The translations under genes were made by a program, and so were the position numbers. From Cliona cf. orientalis (Eukaryota > Porifera > Demospongiae > Clionaida > Clionaidae): DNA of 64,000 nt. A model generated the notes under the pieces. The model was given only the letters and a program-made list of their open reading frames with translations. It made no database searches and was not told where the DNA came from. The stretch is from positions 13,232,411 through 13,296,410 of the forward strand of contig OZ005690.1 of NCBI GenBank assembly GCA_963930775.1. Direction: 5' to 3'. Shown piece after piece: positions 54,433-64,000 of this stretch. Position 1 is the first letter of the stretch. The number at the start of each line of letters is the position of its first letter.

Positions 54433-57400
54433 CTACAGCTGTGTGCGTGCACACGGCTCACCTTTGAGATACAATTTCTGAACTACTTCCAGTGCTCCGA
54501 GTTCTCCCGGTATCTGCCACAAGGCAACAGCAACGGTGCTCCAAGAGGGAGATGGGTTGTCAGTAAGGAAGACGGTAGAGTACGCTCTGGGAAGTTGTCT
54601 CCTGTAATACTGATAGTTGAGTTCATTCCGCTTGGAGTCTGGAATCTGAAGCCAACTACCAACATCATCCAGAAACTGTACACCATCAAGAACACTGGAT
54701 AGAGTATCCAGTGTCAATGATGGCTCTGTATATGCATGTGTATGTATGTGTGAGTGTGTGGAGGAGATGGGCATGTGCACAGATGTGGTTAGCATCAGTG
54801 TATTCAACAAAATTAATGCACTACTATATACGCAGTAATAATTATTATACATCACTGCAGGCATGGATTTTCTGTGACAATGTAAAGTACACACACAATC
54901 ACAAGCATCCTCTACATTCCAATACACACTCATGCCACACCCACATGTACCTGGAGCCCTCTGAATATAGGCTTTGGCTGCAGTTAGAGCAGCCTCTTGT
55001 CCCTCATAGTGCAGCTTCCCTCCGAGGTACCCCCAGCCCCATAAGGCAAAGGGGGAAGATTTCAGATAATAATGGATACATTCATGTCGCTGCTGCTCTT
55101 CATCCTTGCTGTGTTGTATGATCTTCTCCTGCACACTGGGTGGTATAGCAAGGCAGTCCACCAGGGTGTCCATGTCTACTAGTACATGGTTTAGTACAGT
55201 GGACAGGTTGCTGTGAGTGAGTGTAGTGTCTGTGAGGGAAATATGACGGTCATATCATAGAGTCAGTAGACTCTATAAGTAGGGATGGCCCGGATATGCC
55301 ATATATTATGTAATACATTATAAATACTCAAATATCTCAAAATAGGTAATTTTGTGAAATTTCTAAGTGTGAAAATCAGAATCTCCAGCAAATTATGCAT
55401 CTATCAAGACCAAGATCATTCATCAAAACAATTGTACACGTCAGAACCAGATGTTCAAAAAATAGGCCATTTGTCAGTCATTCTTTCTTTCTTTCTTCCT
55501 TTCTTTCTAGTTTCATGGGCTAGCTCAAGACTGCCTCCACCGCTCATATTACTTTGAGTATCAATCCACTCTATTTTGTAGCGCCCAGTGCAGTGGCACG
55601 CTAGTTTGCCGTTATCTCAACAGTTGCGTAATAGTGGGTGTGTACGGTGCATGCATTATTGAATGGGTGTGTCTGATATGCCATTTCGTGACATACCGTA
55701 TAGCCGGAAATATTGGCGGGCATTAAATTTGGCGGTTGAGCCCAAAATCACTATTGAAAGAATATTGGCAGATTTAAATTTGGCGGTTCGGTACGGGATC
55801 GCCATACGTATATATGTGAGTAGGAAATTTTGGCGGATTTTAATTTGGCGGTTGTAATAATAGACCGCCAAACCGCCAAATTTAATTCCCCGCCAAATTT
55901 TCCGGCTATACGGTAATGAGCATGCTCGGAATATGTTACCATGGTGAAGTCATGTGAGAGCGCCTGGGCGAGCTAGCTATTACTAGCTCGTACATCGCTA
56001 GTGCGTGCAACGGCGCGCTGGACCGATCATGGATATGAAGATTCAAGGCTCGAGGAGCAGTAAGGCGCTAGGCATAGGCTTGCAGCGCTAGTGCTATGCT
56101 GGATTGATCACAGATATCATACCATCATACGAAGGCGCAAGGCTCGAGCAGCGGTGATAAACGTACAGATCATAAAATTATGCCGGGTAGCTAGCTGCTG
56201 CCAACAATAAAACTTGGTTTTCTCCCTAAGCGGAAAAGTCTCATCACAACTTGGGCCGCCTAAAGCAGCCTTCTTTGTCATCCTGTTCATCACCATAATC
56301 ATTAATAATATTGTGAATGCAAGTTAATGAGGGGCATGGCACAGAATTTTGCGCACCTCCCCATCTTTCACTTAATCAGAAATTGTGAGCAAACCATGTA
56401 AGTTGGCATTGATAATTACACTAAGTGCAAATAAAAAAGAACAAAAGCAAGTATAAAAACAATTGAATAAAATTGAAGAATGAAGTAGGGATGGCAGGAT
56501 CAAAAAGTATACAAACAAGAGATAATCGCATCTACTATACATCCCTATGCTTGCTTTTTGAGGAGTGCAAAAATAACCAGTAATAATGCGATTGAATCAA
56601 AACTGATAAACCCGAACCATCGTGACAACTAGGGAACAACCTGCACGAATGTCTCCCACACACTGCACTCAACAAATACGTCAACCATGATTAATAGGTG
56701 CACAATAGTCGAGAAAAGCAAGTGTAGAGATGTATAGTAGATGTGATTATCTCTTGTTTGTGTTCTTTTTGATCCTGCTATCCCTACTTCATTCTTCAAT
56801 TTTATTCAATTATTTTTGTACTTGTTAAAGAATGTTTTATAGAGCATGTGCCCCTATAATTAGGACCTGGTGTTGACATTCAGTGATATTGTTTCCTATT
56901 AGTTAATGTGTGCATGACAATAACCAAACTTGATGGCCAAGCACTAATCAACCATATAAATAGGCATTGAAGGTGATCTGGTAATTGTGCACACGGTGAC
57001 TTATTGGGTTCAATGGTGGCTATATATACTCTCTTATTGCCAACTGCTATTGTTGTGATAATATAATTATCTCTACCATCACAGTATATGACAAGTGCAG
57101 GATGGTAATAATTGTTGACTGCTGCCAAGCAACCAAAGTTCTTACAAGAAATTGCTGGCTATCAGGGCTATCAGAGGTGATCATAGGGCAGGAAAGTTGC
57201 TGGCGACCAGAGGGGTATATGGATGATCATAGGATACATGTAGGCTGATGATGAGAGGGGGTCATTGGCCAATAAGACAGTTACCATTAATCGGGGTGAA
57301 TTCAACCAAGCATCTCATGCACCCCAACTAAGGTTTTGTAACTACATTATTAACTTATACCAGTACAGGGAGCCATGGCTACAGTTGTAATTCACCCACG

Positions 57401-59921
57401 TCATGTACACACATTGATCTTAAAGATAATAATATTAATTATGTGTTGATTCTCATTCCCCATGCAGTAACTCTTCATTAGAACAGGAGTTCTCAGGGAT
57501 GGAGAAAGAGAGGAATGGAGAATGTGAAAAACAACCATCAAAATTGATATTGTACCAGTGCTTGTCTATTGTATGGACCTTTATACTAATAGAGTACAGT
57601 ATAGCCGGAAATTTTTACTAACCTCACCATCTGCTCTCAGTGGCAAAATTTTAAATACGTTTTTCCTTGTGAACAAGTAGGTATAGCTATCATCATCCAC
57701 TGAGTACAATCTGTTATTGCTAAAATTTCAAGAAATGCGGAGGTTGTGTACTAAGCATGTTTCATTCCCAGTATGTTGGGAGCTTTGGCCCCTATGTGGC
57801 TAAAATCGTCTGAGCAACTATGTATAGCTACGTACATGTAGCTTGGACTTTGTAGCATTACAGAAATTCAGACTATAGCCTTGTTGCCGTAGAAACTACT
57901 GATGTCTTGCCTTTATTTGTTTTTAAACTACTGATGTCTTACCTTTATTTGTTTTCTCATGTTTTCTGTCCGTCTACTTGAGCTGAATGCAAGCTACATA
58001 TACATGCATGTTTTGGTGAGCTCCTCCCCTCAGTGGATGCGAGGCGAGTGCAGCTATATTAATGTTGACAATCTTTACCATGTTTGTGTGCATATGCAAC
58101 GAGCTAGCAAACATGTGGACAACGTATTGCTACATACATGTACACGTACATACATACATACATATACACAAGTATGTTTGATGTCACAATCATGACTGAA
58201 CACTACTAACAGCATGCTATGTACAATCGAGTAGTTAGTACAGTGCGCATGCGCAGATGAAAGCAGCACCGAACTTTGCTATTATGGTGTAGACCACACC
58301 CCTCACTGANNNNNNNNNNNNNNNNNNNNNNNNNNNNNNNNNNNNNNNNNNNNNNNNNNNNNNNNNNNNNNNNNNNNNNNNNNNNNNNNNNNNNNNNNNN
58401 NNNNNNNNNNNNNNNNNNNNNNNNNNNNNNNNNNNNNNNNNNNNNNNNNNNNNNNNNNNNNNNNNNNNNNNNNNNNNNNNNNNNNNNNNNNNNNNNNNNN
58501 NNNNNNNNNGGATGAAACCCTGCTGATAGTTTTGTAATGCAGTGGTAGCAGGGCTTGGCTATATTGATATTTTTCAGTGTTAAAATTAAGTTAGGAGTGA
58601 TTATATAGCACCAGCTTACATTAAGATATCATAGTTAGTCCCTATCTAGCTATACATGGATAATGTTGCGTCGAGTATTAATTTTCATAAAAAGAACATA
58701 CCAGTCAGCTCCTCAGCATAGTGACGTATCCTGTCTGCAATATCACCGCAATGACCATAGCCATGGAGGCCAGCCCTCCCATCCAGTTGGTATATTAGCC
58801 TCCTCCAACTGGCAAGTGGGTCTCGTAGCAGCCAATACCGGACTACTGCTGCTTCTTGTTCATCAGTAGAGTGGTGAGCAGACTGGAGTTCAGCAAGCTG
58901 GGCAGGAGGGATACCAAGGATGGTTTTGCCACCTACAATTTCTAACAAGTCCACTCCTCTCAGCTCCTGTACTATATTGTTGACAGTGAGAGCTGTAGCA
59001 TTGGAGGAAGAAAAGCAACATACAATATCATGCAAGTCATTAATCAGATGTAAAATGATTGCCTACAGCATCATTAATTTAAGTTAAGGTATGCAAGTTT
59101 TCTTCACTATAATAATTTTTAAAATTTAGCCTCATGCTACTATAACTAATTTTCGGCAAAGGTCGTCACGCGTATATGCTATAAACGGGAATGGAAATGC
59201 GCACGCAGACAGAATGTTGAATATTAACCTCTAAAAATTCAGCGAAGCTAAAGCAATACTATTATTTTCGTGCCGAATTTTTAGAAGAAATACGGTATTC
59301 AAAATAATGAGATTAATTAAGACACACTCACTTTCAGTGGATTACAATAAACACGATCATGACTATGGGCAACAATAACCCAGGAAATGCACCACAAACA
59401 AATACTAGCTATGTGTAATTTAAGCTGACAAGACTCTGAGATTCCATGGTCTGGCCTTCTATTGTACAAAACATGTTATGTGTTGATCTATTGTCATATG
59501 ACTGACCTAGTGTACGTCCTTTAATTATTTCTCCCTCAATTCTCCTCTTTTCTTGTCTCGATAAACTGTTAAGGTAGCTCAAATCAGAATAGGAAATGCG
59601 GTTTGCATTCTTCCTTCTCCTTCCACTCTCCTTGGCCCCCCGGGGGCTGGTCTGAGGGGCAGAGGTTGCCCCCTCACTCTCAGAGTCAGATTGTTCCACT
59701 TCCATTCCTGATTCATTACTGTAAGTGTCTTCTTCACTGGATGTGTAGGCAGCCTCGGGAGAGCTGTGAGTGAGTGTGCCAGCCTCGGTGTATTCCATGT
59801 CTTCTGGTTCATCTACTCGATGGCTACTGTTCATGTCCTTGTCTTTCTCGTCACCGGGTCCTCCGCTAGCGCCGCCGCTGCTGCCCGGCTCGGCCCCGCA
59901 GCTCACATCCCCCCTCTCCAT
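54433..59921 (-). CDS. Protein with three tandem death domains
   Basis: The minus-strand exons are 59921-59507, 58992-58702, 55229-54951 and 54725-54433 (or ending at a GTGAGC donor at 54462). Total 1278 nt if read to the TAG, 425 residues. The first exon encodes an acidic, Ser/Glu-rich disordered region with MERGDVSC at the start. Exons 2-4 each encode one death-type domain (starting ALTVNNIVQELRGVDLLEIV, DTTLTHSNLSTVLNHVLV and EPSLTLDTLSSVLDGVQFLD), each with the helix-6-type GxLxALxVV/TAAKAY end or its like. All junctions are phase 1 and exons 2 and 3 are multiples of three, so each death domain is a shufflable unit. Death domains mediate adaptor assembly in apoptosis and immunity. Introns hold several MITEs and the assembly gap. 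More domains could lie in the gap. Confidence 0.8.
55308..55955 (+). repeat. Dispersed repeat, filled-site copy
   Basis: It aligns with 18298-18720 but carries a nested MITE at 55696-55913. It includes a CTTT microsatellite (about 55479-55510). Confidence 0.75.
55696..55913. mobile_element. 218-bp MITE, TIR CCGTATAGCCGGAAAT
   Basis: The ends CCGTATAGCCGGAAA and TTTCCGGCTATACGG are flanked by TA at 55694-55695 and 55914-55915. The internal TTGGCGG motif is repeated five or more times. Related fragments lie near 57600 (GTATAGCCGGAAATTT) and 62856-62930. Confidence 0.88.
55956..56445. other. Intronic sequence of the death-domain gene, no exon seen
   Basis: No domain-bearing frame. Possible exons on either strand are not supported. 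Confidence 0.4.
56446..56826. mobile_element. Family C MITE, full copy with long arms
   Basis: The arms extend from AGTATAAAAACAATTGAATA through AATGAAGTAGGGATGGCAGG and are mirrored at the right end, ATTTTTGTACTTGT. This shows that the family's true ends lie about 25 bp outside the conserved GAAGGATGAAG block. Confidence 0.82.
56827..58167. other. Intronic or non-coding stretch, no exon seen
   Basis: Fragments of the 7817-type repeat (about 57290-57330) and of the 55696-type MITE end (about 57597-57615) are visible. No coding exon is supported. Confidence 0.4.
58168..58309 (+). repeat. Dispersed repeat S, copy 4, cut by the gap
   Basis: AAGTATGTTTGATGTCACAA through GTGTAGACCACACCCCTCAC, then N. 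Confidence 0.7.
58310..58509. other. Assembly gap (200 N)
   Basis: Exactly 200 N, so the true length is unknown. The first bases after it, GGATGAAACCCTG, match the end of the CAGGGTTKCATWCAGG family, whose members here carry long G or C runs at that point. A homopolymer probably caused the gap. Confidence 0.95.
59147..59298. mobile_element. Partial MITE, related to 43808-44027
   Basis: TTTTCGGCAAAGGTCGTCAC to GCCGAATTTTTAGAAGAAAT matches the right two-thirds of the other copy. The left end is missing. It lies in the first intron of the death-domain gene. Confidence 0.72.
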
Positions 59922-60601
59922 CTCTATGAATAGATATTTAAGCTAACAATTCTCCGACATGTAGCTATAGCTATAAATTATTTTTCTTCTTGTTTCTTTC
60001 AAAGTCGCTGGACGATAACTGCTGAACTGGCTATGGCTTCGAGGATCAAGGATCTAGGATGGCTGGGTGCGGTCACGAAGTAAGGAGCTGGAGAGCACCT
60101 CATGCTCACTGATCAGACTGGACTCATGGACTGGAACTGTGGACTGAGATTTGGACTCGATTTTGGACTGATGGTTGCGATTTTTGATTTTTTTTTTGGC
60201 GCAGTTAGCAGGTCAAAGGTCACTTTTAACCTTTTGTGTATTTAATACCTAGGTAGTGAGCTTTTATTGGAATATTAAAGTATAAAAGGGTTAAATTCGA
60301 TTGACCTTTGACCTGCTAACTGCGCCCGAAATCTACCTACGATTTCCATTCGCTTCGAATTTCCGTATCTCCGTGTCCGTGCTTCGTGTGTACATCCGTG
60401 GGCGTGGTTGCTGTATCGAGAGCTAGAGCAAGCTGCATGCCGGCGTCGCAGTATGATTGGACCCCCCCGCTACGGGACCCCGGGTCCAATAGTACTAGGA
60501 TGATTGGACCCCCTCGGTCCAATGATCCTAGGTTCCGTGGACCCCTCCCTGGAAGAATGGACCCCCATTCGAATCGAAGTTCGCATACTACCCCTGGCCT
60601 C
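59922..60601. promoter_or_regulatory. Divergent intergenic region between death-domain and receptor genes
   Basis: The two genes start 680 bp apart on opposite strands, so a shared bidirectional promoter is plausible. A short foldback element (60199-60326) and a cluster of ATTGGACCCCC/GGTCCAAT blocks (60458-60550) lie in it. No definite TATA or start site was assigned; an untranslated exon of the receptor could be included. Confidence 0.4.
60199..60326. repeat. 128-bp foldback, arms GCGCAGTTAGCAGGTCAAAG
   Basis: GCGCAGTTAGCAGGTCAAAGGTCA (25 bp, first 20 shown in the name) is exactly complementary to the right end, with a loop of about 78 bp containing TATAAAAGGG. It resembles a tiny MITE. 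The loop's TATAAAAGG at about 60279 could act as a TATA box for the rightward gene. Confidence 0.75.
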
Positions 60602-62652
60602 ATGGGCCTCGATCTCCTTCCCAACCTATTAATTTTGTTTATAGCTACATCTATAACACTATCACCTTCGGGAATGGTGTCAGTCTGTCCTGGAGGGCAA
60701 GTTCTGTTGACTTGTGAGAGAATGTCTGGCCCTATCTTATTCTGGGATGTTTCTGTTCCTCATATGGCCGGTGCAGCAACTCAAAGAATTATTGTCCATA
60801 GCCAAGGAGTAATACTGTCACCAGAATTTAAGTTAGGTTTCACAGAGTTTAATATCTCCCGTACATCTGACAGCCCATTGATTAGTCAGCTGCTGATTAA
60901 CAATGTGACTACTGAGATAAATGGATCAACCATCTACTGTTCTGAAGATGGTGATGAAAACAATGCGCCAATGACTGTAATTAACATCAAGTACAAGGGT
61001 ATGATAATGAAAAATGACGATAAATAATTATTTGATAATAATTATATTGCTATACTTAGATGATGTTCTGGATCGCTCCCTCAATATTACCATGGTGAAC
61101 CAACTCTTGAGGAATGATGATGTCACAGTCACACTTCAATGGCCTCGAGAGCCTGGAGCAGTTTACCATGTCAGTGTTTCACCAGAAACACCTCATACTG
61201 CACTTACTAATGCAATGACTGTTACGATAAATCTGACTGTTTCTTACAACATTCAGTACAATGTTAGCATTGTATCAAGTCTCTGTGGTGTCACTACAAC
61301 CAAGGCATTGAAATATGGTAAGTTAAGTTATAGTATATTATAATTAATAAAGCTACTGCATACCCTTGTGCCTACACTTGCATTCTGCTGCTGACCGCTA
61401 ACTATAATACCATCATAATATCAGTCAGTATTATATCCATTTATTAGTATTACCCTTGTGCCTACACTTGCGTTGAGGCCTAGGGCAATAAAGGATGTCA
61501 TTTTTACGCATGCACACATTATAGTTACCTGTGATTATCCACCAACACAACTGTTACATGATCCTGTTGTTGTGGTCAGTGGATCTCAGGATAGCCCTCC
61601 AATAGAGGGACAGTTCATCACATACACATGCCCTCCTGGATTTATACTGACTGGCCCAAATGCATCAGTATGTATGGGGAATAGAGAATGGGAACCGGAC
61701 CCTGGAGAAGTGGACTGCATAGGTAATCATCTTTTTAAGAATCATATGTATTAATCATAATAATCAATGGTCATCATACAGCTAACTGTGGATCACTACC
61801 TGCGGACAGAAACCTCAAGCTAAACTAGATTTCTACTCTGGAGGGTTCTGTTTTAATACTGACCTGTGAAAATGAGATGTCTCTTAATTCCACTACTGAA
61901 ATGACCCTCAGTGTGACATGTGATAGCAATGGAAGTTGGATTCCCAATCCAGCTGATTTCATTCAGTCTTGCTCACCATTCAGTACAACTGTATCACCAA
62001 CAACAGGTATTAATTACTTTTTAATACTAATAAAAGATGTACTGTATACATTAACAATACCTTTAATAATTTTTATAGTGTGTCTATTAATAGACATCTA
62101 TTATGAATGCATCTGCTGATAAGCATGTGCATGCACGTTTGTAGCTTTCCCCCACCCTCCCCAATGTTTTCTGATTGTTGCTATGCTGACTGTACTTGGT
62201 ACTGGACCATAGGCAACATTCTCCTTGAGTGCCATTTTTTATGTTCTTAGATATTAGTTATTGAAATTGATTAGGAAAATTATTATAAATGATGCACCTC
62301 TCAAATTGGGTGAATAATAATAATATCATTAATATGCATAATATTATACTCCTTGTATACTAGAAACAGCCTTTTCAGTTTCTGAGAAGACAGTAATCAT
62401 TGGAACTAGTGTTGCTGCTGGGTTGTTGCTAGTGGGAATATGTCTAATTTTGTTTATCACTGGAAGTGTTAAAATTATTGGCAGACGTTCAAAGAAGTTT
62501 ACTCAAGTTACCAGAGCAAGTCATCAAAAGTAAAATTAATTAATATTACAAATTATTATTATCTGATACTTACTTCTGCTGGCTACAGTAACAGAGGTGT
62601 ATCCGATGATCAATATGATGATCGTGAGCCCAGATATACAATTCAGAAGTAA
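60602..62652 (+). CDS. Single-pass receptor: Ig, FN3, two Sushi domains, TM
   Basis: There are six exons: 60602-60998, 61060-61317, 61525-61722, 61782-62006, 62364-62529 and 62589-62652 (436 codons). The Met at 60602 opens a signal peptide (MGLDLLPNLLILFIATSI). Exon 1 adds an Ig-like domain (GGQVLLTCERMSG ... STIYCSEDG). Exon 2 is FN3-like (VTVTLQWPREPGAVYHVSV). Exons 3 and 4 are Sushi/CCP modules (YTCPPGFILTGPNAS; NCGSLPA, SVTCDSNGSWIPNP). Exon 5 holds the membrane helix (VIIGTSVAAGLLLVGICLIL) and a basic stop-transfer. Exon 6 is a short tail with SDDQYDDREPRYTIQK. Extracellular exons are symmetric phase 1. TAG at 61826-61828 interrupts the second Sushi domain, so this allele is truncated or misassembled. 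Probably adhesion or recognition. Confidence 0.8.
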
Positions 62653-64000
62653 TGGTTAATTAATTCTTGAGAGACTCCAGAAGCAGCTGAAAGAAACTTG
62701 GTGGTTAGAAGCTCGCTAAGATCAATATAGTGTGTTCACGGTTCATGAATGCCCGCTCTCATATTCACTAAAATTAATTGCATTGCAATTTGTTTCTGTC
62801 ATTATTGGATCCTGCATGTTAAATTTGTATGAGTATACTGTATACAATACAGAATAGCGGGAAGCTTTGGCGACGTTTTTAAATTGGTGATAATTTTGGT
62901 ATAGATCGCCAAATTAAAAACTCGCCTGTTTAACATGTGTGGCTATAGGCAGTAAGGCTTCAGATTTCCAATAAACTTTGTCAATACCAATGGAGAGCCA
63001 TTTCATCAATTATTTAATGATCCGCCATACAGTAGATTGAAAAGACAGCTTTACATTAAGCAATGGCGACACCACTGTTTTCAACAGTTACTGATACAGT
63101 TTAGAGGTGGATCCGGATTTTTATCACCTGCTCAGGTATTACCCCCGCTGATTTTAGCAGATGGTAATAATTATTATTAATTATAGCATTGAAGGTTGTT
63201 GGTCACTTTGGTATAGCAGATTCTTGCCCACATGTATTAGATATTATATGTTAAGAATAATATTATATGTTGTCATTCATTTTGTTGGGAAATCACACAT
63301 GCATGCATGCATTGACAATTAAACGCCAGTGCACATGCATATACAACTATAATGCAACAAAATCACTGTGTACAATTAACCATGCAAGAGATCTTAGTGA
63401 CACTGTTATCGTTATCTACAGGAAGTATACATTTGGGTTTCAACCTATCTCCCAATGTATTGAAAAGAAACCTTATCACCATAATAATAATATTTATGAT
63501 TATGATACACTTTCAGACTGCCGTATACTGAGTCAACAACACAACCAGGTAGGAGGCCCATGCAGATAAATAATATACCTTTTCTAGTCATAATTTATGC
63601 TCGCAGACATGCCTATTAGGTAATGCAGGATTGTAGCCACAAGGTAAAATGAAGGGCGGCCACCCTCCTCCTTCCTCTCCTATCTCAGTTTTGTTTGATG
63701 TGGTTTTTAAACCACAATAAAGCTTTGATCTTTTAGCTACCACCCCCTTTAAAATACGAGCTGGCTACAACACTGGTAATGCTTTCAATATATCTGCTCT
63801 GAGATGCATTCCAAGGCATTTTTTAAGCTGTACTCTGATCTTTGCTTTACGAAAAGGTTGGGAAGGGGGAGGTCTGTTTGTAGTAGCAGGTGTTTATCGG
63901 TCACTAAAACAACAAAATTTAATGACTGAGAGAATGGTATGCTACTGTGGATGTGTTACTTCGGAGAACTCCATGAGGATTTGATTTTGTTAGATATTAT
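62653..64000. other. 3' flank of the receptor gene, no further gene seen
   Basis: AATAAA at 62970-62975 could be its polyadenylation signal, although a relic of the CCGTATAGCCGG-type MITE (about 62856-62930) lies between. A 100-residue frame at 63267-63569 has no domain or splice support. Confidence 0.4.

Noticed and set aside
63267..63569. 100-residue open frame
   Set aside because: No domain, start context or splice support; composition is like the non-coding flanks.

Overview
This is a stretch of animal nuclear DNA. The genes are split by short GT-AG introns of about 50-120 bp, death, TRAF and Sushi/Ig domains are present, and class II transposons are very dense. AT-rich sequence, compact genes and this mixture of immune-type domains suggest a sponge (Porifera, probably a demosponge) or another early-branching metazoan; that assignment is inference. 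One 200-N assembly gap lies at 58310-58509. || 1-17.9 kb is mostly transposons. Two large Tc1/mariner-type elements (3204-7781 and 12056-16091) have matching terminal inverted repeats beginning CAGTAGCGGTCA and TA target sites. Each carries a two-exon DD34E transposase and, convergently, a multi-exon gene for a BEN-domain protein. The first copy's transposase is intact; the second copy is dead. Short phase-0 exons of an unrecognised host gene lie on both sides (2533-3195 and 16352-17849). Between the two elements, a palindromic Penelope-like retroelement (9298-10469) has a GIY-YIG endonuclease fragment and a hammerhead ribozyme motif in each arm. || 18-29 kb is repeat-rich and contains a complete, nearly pristine Ty3/Gypsy LTR retrotransposon (22052-26894) with one open gag-pol frame. 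|| 29.2-30.1 kb is a single-exon RING/TRAF-type gene. 30.2-39.4 kb holds miniature inverted-repeat elements (MITEs) and dispersed repeats, and I found no convincing gene there. || 39.6-42.4 kb is a third IS630/Tc1-type element (termini CAGGGTTGCATACAGG). Its transposase is decayed, and a convergent, intact but different accessory gene sits beside it. || 44.2-46.7 kb is a Roc-like GTPase plus death-domain gene. 48.1-50.4 kb is a hAT transposase with one frameshift. 52.1-54.0 kb encodes a domain like the P2X7 cytoplasmic zinc-binding 'ballast', preceded by a 24-bp coding minisatellite. 54.4-59.9 kb is a gene with three death domains, each on its own symmetric phase-1 exon. 60.6-62.65 kb, divergent from it, is a single-pass receptor (Ig, FN3, two Sushi, transmembrane) with one in-frame stop. 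The TRAF, Roc-death, ballast and triple-death genes together look like a neighbourhood of innate-immune or cell-death signalling genes; the grouping is seen, its meaning is inferred. || Repeat family names used below: A (ends ATCTCCCCAGTAGC), B (ends TACATCCCGAGTCCC), C (ends with TTGAAGGATGAAGTAGGGAT), D (long dispersed repeat), E (ends TACAGTACCGCTCACAGG or close), S (dispersed repeat starting near AAGTATGTTYGATGTCACAA).
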